This document shows, in pieces, positions 14,789 to 22,780 of a stretch of 31,960 nucleotides of DNA (position 1 is the stretch's first letter; each line of letters opens with the position of its first letter). A program made the position numbers and the translations under genes. The notes beneath the pieces are model-generated. The model ran no database searches. It was not told the DNA's origin and saw only the letters and a list, made by a program, of their open reading frames with translations. Origin of the DNA: Tissierella_B sp964485455 (GTDB lineage Bacteria > Bacillota > Clostridia > Tissierellales > Tissierellaceae); the NCBI GenBank assembly GCA_964485455.1, contig CAZAJU010000014.1:1-31960 (forward strand), written 5' to 3'.

Positions 14789-14899
14789 TTACTTTAACAA
14801 CTTCTTCAATAACCTAAATATGTTAAAACTTGTTATGTTATAGACCTTATTGTATGAGTACTTCTTAGGGTTTCTTATCCAGCCATAGCCCCTAGGCAT
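14789..14899 (-). CDS. Short basic ORF with a GYGWIRNP motif, likely remnant
   Basis: A 36-codon frame reads MPRGYGWIRNPKKYSYNKVY and ends in LLKKLLK. Glycine-aromatic RGYGWIRNP blocks followed by YNKVY resemble small hypothetical proteins of Firmicutes, from memory only. The reading frame extends upstream into the 3' end of the Sir2 gene in another frame, and no ribosome site is seen. It may be the tail of a displaced small gene. Confidence 0.3.
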   Translation of the reverse strand: MPRGYGWIRNPKKYSYNKVYNITSFNIFRLLKKLLK

Positions 14900-14900
14900 C

Positions 14901-15746
14901 TTAAGTCCTGCTCTGTGGATAAAACTCCTCCTCATCTTCTTTGAAAAACTCATATGCTGCATCGTAAATTTCATCTACAGAAATACCATCAAAAATATTT
15001 TTGAAGATAAGCCTATTCAATATTTGTAATAAGTCTCCTGCATTTTCAGTGAATACTAAATAAAAATCATGTGGATATGTTATGTCATTGTTTATATAAA
15101 CCTTTTTACCTTTAGTTAAATGAATTAGTTGGTTTACAGGAGAAACTGATAAACTTGTACCAATTACAATCAATAGTTCTGCTTTACTGATTTCATCTAC
15201 AGCATTATCAAACTCATCCTCAGGTAAACTTTCTCCAAATAAAACTACATTAGGTCTTAAGTTATTTCCACAATTAGTGCACTTTTCTTTATTTATAAAC
15301 ATTTCTTTAGTTGCTGACTGACTACACTCCAAACAACTAAATTCATTTATTGTACCATGTACCCTAATTACCCTTCTATTCCCAGCTAAAATATGAAAAT
15401 CATCAACATTTTGGGTTATGATACTTCTGATAAATCCGATTCTTCCCCACTTAGCTAGTATCTCATAACCAATATGAGGGCTGCAATCTTCCAAGTCTTC
15501 CACCCTAATTTTATAGAAGTCATGAAATTTATCATAGTCATATAATAAGGCTTCTCTACAAGCAACCTTCATGGGATCTATTCCTCTCCAAAGTCCATCC
15601 GATGACCTAAAATCCGGTATTCCGCTTTCTGTGGACATTCCAGCCCCGGTTAATACTACTGTATAACGAGAGCCTTTTAATAGCTTATAGAATTCGAATA
15701 TGCTAGGATTTTCTCTTAAGTAACTTGCTGGATTTTGTATATCCAT
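14901..15746 (-). CDS. Sir2-family NAD-dependent protein deacylase
   Basis: This encodes a 281-residue sirtuin. NAD-binding motifs are GAGMSTESGIPDFR (34-47) and TQNVDDFH (111-118); the catalytic histidine is H130 in RVHGT. Four cysteines in two pairs (C138, C141 and C156, C159) form the zinc site, and IGTSLSVSP and INND complete the fold. With zinc and catalytic histidine intact it should deacylate or ADP-ribosylate proteins, unlike the zinc-free SIR2 NADase domains of many anti-phage systems. GGAGG lies 6 bases before the ATG, and the start overlaps the upstream gene by 44 bases, so it is the translationally coupled last gene of the accessory operon. Confidence 0.93.
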   Translation of the reverse strand: MDIQNPASYLRENPSIFEFYKLLKGSRYTVVLTGAGMSTESGIPDFRSSDGLWRGIDPMKVACREALLYDYDKFHDFYKIRVEDLEDCSPHIGYEILAKWGRIGFIRSIITQNVDDFHILAGNRRVIRVHGTINEFSCLECSQSATKEMFINKEKCTNCGNNLRPNVVLFGESLPEDEFDNAVDEISKAELLIVIGTSLSVSPVNQLIHLTKGKKVYINNDITYPHDFYLVFTENAGDLLQILNRLIFKNIFDGISVDEIYDAAYEFFKEDEEEFYPQSRT

Positions 15747-16971
15747 TAGCTTCCCTCCATTTATGATTCATATCTCTAAGGAATTCATCTATCCTCTTCA
15801 TTAGACCAAGGGTTGGAAAATCAACTTCAGACTCGAGTTTGATCTTTAATTCCATAACACTTATAATATCGTTTATGGCTTTATAAGCTTCAAATAAGTT
15901 TATATTATTTGAAAAATCATCCTCTAAACAAACGAGCTTTTCATATACATAGACTGCAATATTATTAAGACCTGCTTCCTTAAGCTTTCTACCTAGGCTA
16001 TCTAATCTAGATTTGTCCTTTGAATTATAGTTGTATATGATTCTTCTTATTTTTCTATCTCTTTTTAGACCAATATAAACATCAATAAGCCTTTGATTGA
16101 TTTTATCCAAAATTCCACTTTTTTCAAGAATATCGTGGTCAAATTCTAACATATATTCAAGGTGCTTTTCTGAATTTATTAGATGTTTATCCTTAAAAAG
16201 GTTAGTTATGCTGAATAATGAGTATATGAGTTGGTTTGTATTATAAAATCTAGTATCTTTAAGGAGTTTTGCTACTTCTTGAAATGGTGGCTCGTTGATG
16301 GAATTAATATTTTCAATAAATCTACCGCTATCAGGATGGTAAGCCTGAGTTAGATTATCAGGAATTGAATTTTTTATTATTACTCTTTCATAATAGTTAT
16401 GATAGTATCTTTTCATTTCATTTGCTAGGCTTTCTGCTTCATTTAAACTAGAACATAGAAATGAATCTGTTACGATCTCAGGGATGTGACTCCGACTCAT
16501 AATATCATACTTTTCTATTTTTTCATCACTAATTAATATAGTCATATAATCATTAATTATAACTGCATAAACCCAAATTAGATGTGTATTTACAATAATC
16601 ATGCCTTCATATAAATACTCATCGAATGTATAAGAAATCCATCTTTCAGTATTTTCAGGTATTAATTCAGCTGAGTCGAAGATAACTGTATTTAATCTTT
16701 TATCATCAATACTTATGGTATATAGCCAGTTATTGGTCTTAGTTATATTAACATACTTTGGCTTTACTAAATTTTGCTTTATATCGTACTTTAACCTATA
16801 GCCTTCTAATTTCTTATCATAAGCGCTACTAAAGATCTCAAAGATATCTTGAAAATGAAAATCCTCCTCTTGATTTTGCTTATTGTTTTGTAATAGAAAA
16901 TTAGCCCAAGCTGCAGTTAGTCCACCTATAATACCTGCCCAGAGATTGGAATTAGGATTCTTTTTGTTCAA
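15703..16971 (-). CDS. 422-residue protein of unknown function
   Basis: I do not recognise the family. The TTG start is chosen because AGGAGG lies 7 bases before it. The N-terminus has one hydrophobic stretch, LWAGIIGGLTAAWANFLL (residues 10-27), possibly a membrane anchor or signal. A beta-rich part follows (about 60-160, for example YTISIDDKRLNTVIF), then a helical C-terminal half rich in Lys and Glu (SLGRKLKEAGLNNIAVYVYE), which could be a helical-repeat or TPR-like region. It lies 11 bases after the 353-aa gene and overlaps the sirtuin gene by 44 bases, so it belongs to the same operon and may be the sirtuin's partner or substrate. Confidence 0.75.
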   Translation of the reverse strand: MNKKNPNSNLWAGIIGGLTAAWANFLLQNNKQNQEEDFHFQDIFEIFSSAYDKKLEGYRLKYDIKQNLVKPKYVNITKTNNWLYTISIDDKRLNTVIFDSAELIPENTERWISYTFDEYLYEGMIIVNTHLIWVYAVIINDYMTILISDEKIEKYDIMSRSHIPEIVTDSFLCSSLNEAESLANEMKRYYHNYYERVIIKNSIPDNLTQAYHPDSGRFIENINSINEPPFQEVAKLLKDTRFYNTNQLIYSLFSITNLFKDKHLINSEKHLEYMLEFDHDILEKSGILDKINQRLIDVYIGLKRDRKIRRIIYNYNSKDKSRLDSLGRKLKEAGLNNIAVYVYEKLVCLEDDFSNNINLFEAYKAINDIISVMELKIKLESEVDFPTLGLMKRIDEFLRDMNHKWREANGYTKSSKLLKRKS

Positions 16972-16982
16972 TACTACACCTC

Positions 16983-18044
16983 CTATATATTCAATAAGGA
17001 GTCTATATCTATAGCATAGCTATGCTCCACAAAAATTACCTTTCGATTATCATTTTCATAAATATCAATATACACTTTAGTTTCTGTATCATATATCCAG
17101 GCTAGGGGAAGGTCATCTCCCTCTTCTTCAAACAAACCAATACACCCACCATAATCTCCTAAATAGCTTGCTACAAAGATATGACCATTTGAAATCAGAA
17201 GATCATTTCCTAAATCAATTCTAATTTCTGGTATGTAATCTATTTTTCTACCGTTTAAAAAAATTTCACCTTTATTATCTAAAGAATCTATCTCTTTAGA
17301 ATTCATCGTATTTATCCTTTGAATCCCTGGTATAAATTCATCTGTTACTTCTCGTAGAGAATTTATATTTATATGGATTGTTTCAAAACCCTTTCTATAG
17401 AGAACTATTGGTAGATCTTTAAACTTTAATCCTTCAATCATATTCCATGCATCTTCAATTCTGTCCTCTTTGTCACGGAGTATCTTTACAGAATTTTTAT
17501 TTATCCAATCTAAGATATCCACTATCTTAAACATATCTTTCTGAAAGTCTATAGAAACAATTACCCTTGTATTCTTATCTGTTAAGAGCTGTACAAAGAC
17601 ATCATCAAACTGAATACTATCAATTACAGGTTCATGATATAAATTTTCATAGTTTTTCACCAAACAGTATTCATACCTATCGCCAAATTCTCTAATGCAC
17701 TTATTATTATTTAAAACACACCTTAGCCTATAATCATCAATATTAACAACTCTAGAAGAAAACTCATCTACCGCTTCAGTGTTATCAATAGTATAAGAGT
17801 AAAAGGGAATATGAAGTTCAGTTAACAATTTTGAAATATCATCTTTATTCTGATATTTTCTTGTAATCTTTATTTTACCTGGGATCCCTTGATTAACGAA
17901 TGATTTTAAGTCTTCTACTTCTTTACCTAATTCATTCATTAGCTTGCTAAAAGTGGCAGATTCCTTTTCTAGGTTAACTACTATTTTTTCATCACTAATA
18001 GTAATAATTTTTTGTCCATCGAAGCTTTCAAATATAGTTTCCAA
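16983..18044 (-). CDS. 353-residue protein of unknown function
   Basis: I do not recognise the family. The start is a TTG with a G-rich ribosome site (GGGGGGG) 6 bases upstream. The protein is acidic and mostly beta, with no signal peptide or membrane segment. The C-terminal 90 residues (NGHIFVASYLGDYGGCIGLF, then PLAWIYDTETKVYIDIYEND) look like a separate beta-sandwich or beta-propeller-like module. An arginine-aspartate-rich stretch (ILRDKEDRIEDAWNMIEG) sits mid-protein. It lies between the 229-aa and 422-aa genes with gaps of 34 and 11 bases, consistent with one operon. Confidence 0.72.
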   Translation of the reverse strand: METIFESFDGQKIITISDEKIVVNLEKESATFSKLMNELGKEVEDLKSFVNQGIPGKIKITRKYQNKDDISKLLTELHIPFYSYTIDNTEAVDEFSSRVVNIDDYRLRCVLNNNKCIREFGDRYEYCLVKNYENLYHEPVIDSIQFDDVFVQLLTDKNTRVIVSIDFQKDMFKIVDILDWINKNSVKILRDKEDRIEDAWNMIEGLKFKDLPIVLYRKGFETIHININSLREVTDEFIPGIQRINTMNSKEIDSLDNKGEIFLNGRKIDYIPEIRIDLGNDLLISNGHIFVASYLGDYGGCIGLFEEEGDDLPLAWIYDTETKVYIDIYENDNRKVIFVEHSYAIDIDSLLNI

Positions 18045-18078
18045 TTAAATCCCCCCCGATATTAATTAAAATTACTAG

Positions 18079-18768
18079 CTAATAAATTATGCCTGATCCA
18101 GCTGTAGCAATTGTCCTACTAGATATCTTCATAGTATAATTATCTTTACTAAAAGTATGTTTAATCTCATTCAATTTAATCGTACCCACATCATCTATTA
18201 TAAAAAATACTACTACTGGATTTTGGTTTTCATCGTAGTAGAAATGAGGGTTAACAACTTCTGGTTCATCATTGACCATATCCCATTCATACTTTATTTG
18301 ATATTCATTTGGATTTTCTATAGGTAAAATGGTATTAATACTCCAGCTTGAACCATGCCCTGAAGCCCCAAATTCATAAATTGTATGACATAATACTGCT
18401 GCTTGTAGATAGGAAAATGGGGTCCTATCACCATCGATCGCCTCCATAAATGAAGATAATGCATTATTAGGCCTTGGCGGATTTAAGAATGTGTCATAAT
18501 CAATATCACATTCAGTAAGAGTTAAAGAATTATCATCTTTTGGAATTGCGTATACAAAACCATTCCCTCCCATATGGGATAAGTATAAATATGCTATTAG
18601 CCTATACTCATTTTTTAATTTTAAAGTAGAGAATCCTCCAACTATTTTATTTGGATTGACCTCATCTATAGCCCATGGACTACGAGGATTATCATTAAAA
18701 TCTTTGCGTTCTATTGAATAATCCGATGATATATTTGCTTTGGTTGCACTTTTAGTGAATATTATCAT
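18079..18768 (-). CDS. 229-residue protein of unknown function
   Basis: I do not recognise the family. It starts MIIFTKSATKANISSDYSIE and has no signal peptide. Notable stretches are AYLYLSHMGGNGFVYAIP (about 57-74), TIYEFGASGHGSSWSINTIL, with a His-Gly-Ser element that could be catalytic or structural, and a hydrophobic strand VVVFFIIDDVGTI. A weak AAAGG ribosome site precedes the ATG. It follows the DUF1643-like gene by 12 bases, so the two are cotranscribed. Confidence 0.72.
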   Translation of the reverse strand: MIIFTKSATKANISSDYSIERKDFNDNPRSPWAIDEVNPNKIVGGFSTLKLKNEYRLIAYLYLSHMGGNGFVYAIPKDDNSLTLTECDIDYDTFLNPPRPNNALSSFMEAIDGDRTPFSYLQAAVLCHTIYEFGASGHGSSWSINTILPIENPNEYQIKYEWDMVNDEPEVVNPHFYYDENQNPVVVFFIIDDVGTIKLNEIKHTFSKDNYTMKISSRTIATAGSGIIY

Positions 18769-18780
18769 GGTGTAGCCTTT

Positions 18781-19398
18781 TTAAAAATGAGCTTTATATT
18801 GATCTATAATATATCTTACGAATGCTTTCTTATCGTCATGAGAATGAGGAGTAGGATGATAATAATGAGGTCCTTCTTTAAGTTTACCAATCTCTTTAGA
18901 ATTCTTCTTATTAATTAACTTCAACCAACTATATTTTTTATCACGTAATAGTTTCAGATCACTTACTCCCCATGCAGTCAAAACCAATGTTTCATCTAAG
19001 GATTCATTAGCAAAGTCGTCATAATCTTTAAATACCATAGTTGGATCAACAACATTATCTTTAATACAATTAATTGCTGATTTCATATCTGAATTCCTTA
19101 ATGTGAATAAATTATATATCCTAAATATTCCATCTAGTTTTTTTCCATAAGCACCTTCCAAGATTTCAATTAATTGTCTCATAGCTGGGTCAACTTTTAA
19201 CTCCCCACTTATTTCATAACTCTCAGAATCATTGTATTCTATTAGCTTTTTCATTTCATTCTTATCTCCTAATTCTGCTGATCCAGGGTTGCAAAGTACA
19301 CAAGCACCAATTAAATTTTCTGAATCGCCAAACTGAAGATATGTATCTGTCCTATAAATATAGTCACCGATTTTAGTAAATGTTCCGTACGCTTGCAT
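18781..19398 (-). CDS. DUF1643-like protein
   Basis: This encodes a 205-residue protein that follows the DUF1643 pattern: a strand plus GACVLCNPGSAELGD (in place of the usual NPSTAD), a central FRIYNLFTLRNSDMKSAI, and LVLTAWGVSD near the end of the domain. The C-terminal PHYYHPTPHSHDDKK is histidine-rich. The family has no established activity and is often found in mobile or accessory clusters. The ATG at 19398 is preferred because AAAGGAGG lies 6 bases upstream; an ATG at 19404 abuts it. It is the first gene of the five-gene operon after the WYL regulator, with a 212-base gap that may hold a second promoter. Confidence 0.7.
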   Translation of the reverse strand: MQAYGTFTKIGDYIYRTDTYLQFGDSENLIGACVLCNPGSAELGDKNEMKKLIEYNDSESYEISGELKVDPAMRQLIEILEGAYGKKLDGIFRIYNLFTLRNSDMKSAINCIKDNVVDPTMVFKDYDDFANESLDETLVLTAWGVSDLKLLRDKKYSWLKLINKKNSKEIGKLKEGPHYYHPTPHSHDDKKAFVRYIIDQYKAHF

Positions 19399-19610
19399 AA
19401 ACATCCTCCTTTAAGTTTGCTTGTATTTATCTTCTTAATAATACTCTATCAGCATATGAAAAAGATGGTAGACCATTATTGGTATTGCCCTGACCCCCAG
19501 CTAAATAACCTCATTGTTAGACTTTGATGAATTTTCATATTTATATCATAGAGTAAGCAAGCAAAAATCCTAGTTGCTTTTGGGGTTGTATTTTTGTAAA
19601 ACTTAGCAAA

Positions 19611-20663
19611 CTATTTATCATATTGATTAAACATCTTCTCTACTTCATCCTTAATCATTTCCTTAAGTGATTCAGGCTCTAATACTAAAGCATCAGAACC
19701 CCAATTTAATATCCATCTAACTAGCCCGGTATTTATAGCAGCTTCTGTCTGTAGGATGAATCCTTTGCCATCTTCTTCAACTTGGATATCTACATCCTTA
19801 CCGAATCTATCTATGATAGCATTAATTAAATGGGCATCGAATCTTAGCCTAATTTTTGCTTTTTCCCCAGGATACATATTAAAGCAACGATTCAAGTGTT
19901 CTTTGCAATTAAATTCTGAAAGAGTTTTTACAATATCTTTGCTTAGCATTTGTTCCTCTGTATTTATATCTCTCATCCTATCAACCCTGTAATTGATAAA
20001 CTCTTTTTTATCTATGTTAAAGGCAATTAAGTAATAAAACCCATTATTCATTACCAATTTCAGTGGAATTACATTGTATTGTTTAGAACTTATAATAAAT
20101 CTTTTATTCAAGTCATATCTTCCATATTTAAATGTAGCTAAACTAAAATTATAATCAGTAGCAAACAATGGGCTTTTCAATATTTCTAAATTATCATTAT
20201 TCGCCTGAGTATCTATGTGCAATCTATCTATGGTTATCTTTAATTTTTCATCTTCGTTTACTACCATATCATCAATATATATTTGGTTGACTAGTCTTTT
20301 TGCTTGATGTTTACTAGTTAGGGACTTAATCTTTTCAAGCATACTATCTCTTTGTTTCTTAGTTATAAATCTAGAGGCTGAAACTGCATCCATTAGTAAC
20401 CTTAATTCATAGATTTCAAATAATCTTTCCTGAAAGCTAAAGGCCTTCTTACCATATTTTTCAATATTTACTGTTAAGTGTGGCTTTATTTTAATCAATG
20501 AATTTACATCATCTTTTACTGCCTTCATATTTATAGGGATAGGTCCAAATAATTCTTGCAACTTTTGTAACACGTCATCATAAGATAGCTGATTCTCCTC
20601 ATCAGTTTCAGTATGAAATATATCTCTAACTGCCAAAAACCTTTCTCTACTAGATATACACAT
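19611..20663 (-). CDS. WYL-domain transcriptional regulator
   Basis: This encodes a 350-residue regulator. The N-terminal winged helix region (residues 5-60) is followed by a linker helix and a WYL domain near 185-235: VIPLKLVMNNGFYYLIAFNI, then INYRVDRMRDI, where the family's conserved aromatic and arginine residues bind a nucleic-acid-like ligand. A WCX-type C-terminal domain (AKIRLRFDAHL to VRWILNWGSDALVLEP) completes it. AGGGGGAG precedes the ATG. A TATAAT and a palindrome lie upstream. Regulators of this type often control phage-defence loci, where they act as repressors. It lies just upstream of the accessory operon, on the same strand. Confidence 0.9.
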   Translation of the reverse strand: MCISSRERFLAVRDIFHTETDEENQLSYDDVLQKLQELFGPIPINMKAVKDDVNSLIKIKPHLTVNIEKYGKKAFSFQERLFEIYELRLLMDAVSASRFITKKQRDSMLEKIKSLTSKHQAKRLVNQIYIDDMVVNEDEKLKITIDRLHIDTQANNDNLEILKSPLFATDYNFSLATFKYGRYDLNKRFIISSKQYNVIPLKLVMNNGFYYLIAFNIDKKEFINYRVDRMRDINTEEQMLSKDIVKTLSEFNCKEHLNRCFNMYPGEKAKIRLRFDAHLINAIIDRFGKDVDIQVEEDGKGFILQTEAAINTGLVRWILNWGSDALVLEPESLKEMIKDEVEKMFNQYDK

Positions 20664-20714
20664 TTTAATTCTCCCCCTTAAGAATTCTCTTTTCCCCTTT
20701 CAAATTCTAACTAA

Positions 20715-20748
20715 ATTATACCCTAAAAATTTTCTTTGGGTATCCCAA
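20715..20748 (-). promoter_or_regulatory. WYL gene promoter with palindromic operator
   Basis: On the minus strand TATAAT (20715-20720) is preceded, at the place of a -35 box, by the perfect palindrome TTGGGATACCCAA (20736-20748); no TTGACA is present. A further GGGTG half-site lies next to it. This arrangement fits autoregulation through a dimer bound over the -35 region. Confidence 0.5.
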
Positions 20749-20833
20749 TATGGGTGTACCATTAGATGTATAGTTTTTCATTAAATATCTTTAAACAAAA
20801 ATCTCCTTGTCTAGAGGATTTAAAATAAAAGGA

Positions 20834-20862
20834 AAGCTCCCTATCTTCTTGATAGGGAGCTT
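20834..20862 (-). terminator. Terminator of the nitrilase gene
   Basis: A perfect 12-bp stem (AAGCTCCCTATC with GATAGGGAGCTT, five-base loop) lies 7 bases past the gene's stop. On the minus strand it runs into TTTCCTTTTATTTT. Confidence 0.88.
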
Positions 20863-20868
20863 CTCCAC

Positions 20869-21702
20869 CTACTTCTCAAGCTCTTCCAGCCTATACATAT
20901 CATGTCTTCTATGGGCCAATAAGGGCAATTCCTTTCTTGCCTTTTCTACTAAACTCAAATCAAGTTCGCTTATTATATATCCTTCTTTTTCATCCATTTC
21001 ATTTATGATATCTCCCCAAGGTGATACAACTATAGAATGTCCCCAAGAAGTATATCCAGACTCAGGGTCTCTTGCTGGAGCTGCTCCTATAGTAAATACT
21101 TGATTATCCACCGCACGTAATCTAAATAGGATTTCCCAATGTAGGGGTCCTGTAGACATATTGAATGCTCCAGGTACTACTATTATCTTAGCTCCTTTTT
21201 CTACCATAAGTCTTGATAGTTCAGGGAATCGGAAATCATAACATATACAAAGGCCTACCTTCCCAAATTCTGTATCAAATACAGTAACTTGATTGCCAGG
21301 AGTTAGTGTATCGGATTCTTTGAAGTATTGTCCGCCCTTTATATCAATATCAAATAGATGGGCCTTTCTGTGCTTACCAATTTGATTGCCTTGTCTATCG
21401 AATACATAGGAGGTATTATATACCCTTCCATCCTTATCCTTTTCAGGCATGGACCCAGCTACTAAATAGATATTATATTTTTTAGCCAGGCTTGAGCATG
21501 CTTGCCAGCTACTTTCTCCTTCTTCTTCAGCATAGATGGGGAAATTATGAGTTTGATAGGGGCAATTAAACATCTCCGGCAAGACTACTAGGTCAACCTT
21601 CTCATTTTTAGTCTCATCCAAATACTTCTCAACTGTATTAAAATTATCCTCTTTATTATCTGAAACTTTCATTTGTATATTAGCAACCTTCATAATGGAC
21701 AT
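20869..21702 (-). CDS. Carbon-nitrogen hydrolase (nitrilase family)
   Basis: This encodes a 277-residue cytosolic amidase. The catalytic triad is visible: E43 in LVVLPEMFNCP, K113 in KHRKAHLFDID and C154 in LCICYDFRFPEL. The sequence around these matches the Nit2/omega-amidase-like branch, which hydrolyses alpha-keto acid amides such as 2-oxoglutaramate; a deaminated glutathione amidase is also possible. The start at 21702 is 7 bases after GGAGG. The gene is single, with its own terminator and an AT-rich 100-base upstream region. A deleted relative of it lies at 11908-12110. Confidence 0.9.
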   Translation of the reverse strand: MSIMKVANIQMKVSDNKEDNFNTVEKYLDETKNEKVDLVVLPEMFNCPYQTHNFPIYAEEEGESSWQACSSLAKKYNIYLVAGSMPEKDKDGRVYNTSYVFDRQGNQIGKHRKAHLFDIDIKGGQYFKESDTLTPGNQVTVFDTEFGKVGLCICYDFRFPELSRLMVEKGAKIIVVPGAFNMSTGPLHWEILFRLRAVDNQVFTIGAAPARDPESGYTSWGHSIVVSPWGDIINEMDEKEGYIISELDLSLVEKARKELPLLAHRRHDMYRLEELEK

Positions 21703-21774
21703 GTTGGACTCCTCCTTTATATGTATCTATTCTATATTCTACACTAGTTCGAAAAATCCTTCATGACAAAAATA

Positions 21775-21798
21775 AAGCCTGGTATTATAACCAGGCTT
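21775..21798 (-). terminator. Terminator of the secreted repeat protein gene
   Basis: A perfect 9-bp stem (AAGCCTGGT with ACCAGGCTT, six-base loop) lies just past the stop and is followed on the minus strand by TATTTTTG. Confidence 0.88.
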
Positions 21799-21803
21799 AT
21801 AAT

Positions 21804-22613
21804 CTATTTTAAACCTCTTCTATTTCCTTTATTTAGTGGCATATTTTCATAATGATCTACAACTTCTTCTGATATCGCTCCATTTGAAACTAGGTCTTCT
21901 ATCTTTTCTTTAAATAATTTATCTGTTTCAGTTTTTATAGCTTCCATTTGTTCAGATGTTAGATTTGTGGATAAACCCATTTTCCCTCTATTTCCTCTGA
22001 ATTCTCCTTTGTTTAAGATATTGTTTTCATGGAAACTCTGAATTTGGTCTTTTACTTCTTGAGTTATAGTTCCATCACTAGCTAGAGCTGATAATGCCTC
22101 AGTAAAGCTTTTTTCTCTTGCTTCTGTGACTGCTGTGATTTGGTCTTCTGTTAAGGAAATTCCTCTATTCTTTACCCTTCCTTGATTCATTGGTCTTTGT
22201 TCTTTTAGCTGACTAGCTATTTCTTCTGTGATAGTTCCTGCTTTTACTAGCTTATCTAATTCAAATTCAAATAGATCCTGAGATTTTGTTCTTAATGCTT
22301 CCATCTCTTCACTAGCTATACTATCTGAAATCTCACTATTTCTCTTGAATCCTTCTGGCCTTGTTGGGGCTTTGTCAGCATTAGCTATGAATTCATCTGC
22401 ATCTTCTTGAGTTAAGGTTCCATTAGCTACTAGATATGTCATAGCCTCTTCTGTGACTTCTTTTCTTACACTATTTAATACATCTCTTTGTTCTTGGGTC
22501 AATGGATTTCTAATAGGTCCAATAGAATAATCGTTGGCTGCAAAGGCAATTCCAGTTGTTAGTACCAATGCTAAAACAAGGGTTCCAGAAATTATCATAC
22601 TTTTCTTTTTCAC
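21804..22613 (-). CDS. Secreted protein with four DUF2680-like repeats
   Basis: This encodes a 269-residue exported protein if it starts at the GTG at 22613 (AAAAGGA 10 bases upstream); a GTG at 22622 is the alternative. The signal peptide is KKKSMIISGTLVLALVLTTG with cleavage after AFA. The mature part is four repeats of about 60 residues, each of the form LTxEQ...A....EAL..LV..GTITQE..D.., seen at NPLTQEQRDVLNSVRKEV, ASEEMEALRTKSQ, LTEDQITAVTEAREK and LTSEQMEAIKTETDK, joined by basic linkers with Asn-Arg-Gly. No function is known. It follows phoU but has its own terminator, and the phoU terminator lies before it, so it is not in the pst operon. Confidence 0.82.
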   Translation of the reverse strand: MKKKSMIISGTLVLALVLTTGIAFAANDYSIGPIRNPLTQEQRDVLNSVRKEVTEEAMTYLVANGTLTQEDADEFIANADKAPTRPEGFKRNSEISDSIASEEMEALRTKSQDLFEFELDKLVKAGTITEEIASQLKEQRPMNQGRVKNRGISLTEDQITAVTEAREKSFTEALSALASDGTITQEVKDQIQSFHENNILNKGEFRGNRGKMGLSTNLTSEQMEAIKTETDKLFKEKIEDLVSNGAISEEVVDHYENMPLNKGNRRGLK

Positions 22614-22735
22614 AATTAACACATCCTTTTAGTTGTATTAGATAATATTGTTTATTGTATTTCTTATCTTGATACTAGTTTAGCTTTTAATCTTGATGTG
22701 CTTGTGATGCTAAAGTGAAAAATAAGTGTAAACAA

Positions 22736-22771
22736 AAAATGATAGGCACTTATAAATGCGCCTATCATTTT
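22736..22771 (-). terminator. Terminator of the pst-phoU operon
   Basis: A 12-bp stem (AAAATGATAGGC type arm with GCCTATCATTTT, loop of 12 bases) lies 10 bases after the phoU stop. On the minus strand a T-run follows. Confidence 0.88.
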
Positions 22772-22780
22772 CTTATATCT

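Noticed and set aside
14901..15746. Sir2 as an NADase effector of a Thoeris or DSR type defence system
   Set aside because: It has four zinc cysteines, the catalytic histidine and full sirtuin motifs, and no ThsB, SMODS or helicase partner. The Asp in TQNVDD is also ordinary, since this position varies in bacterial sirtuins.
19475..19525. CTGACCCCCAGCTAAAT...TGTTAGAC as another IS3 end
   Set aside because: Only short pieces match the IS ends at 9629, the order is disturbed and no second end or coding remnant is seen.
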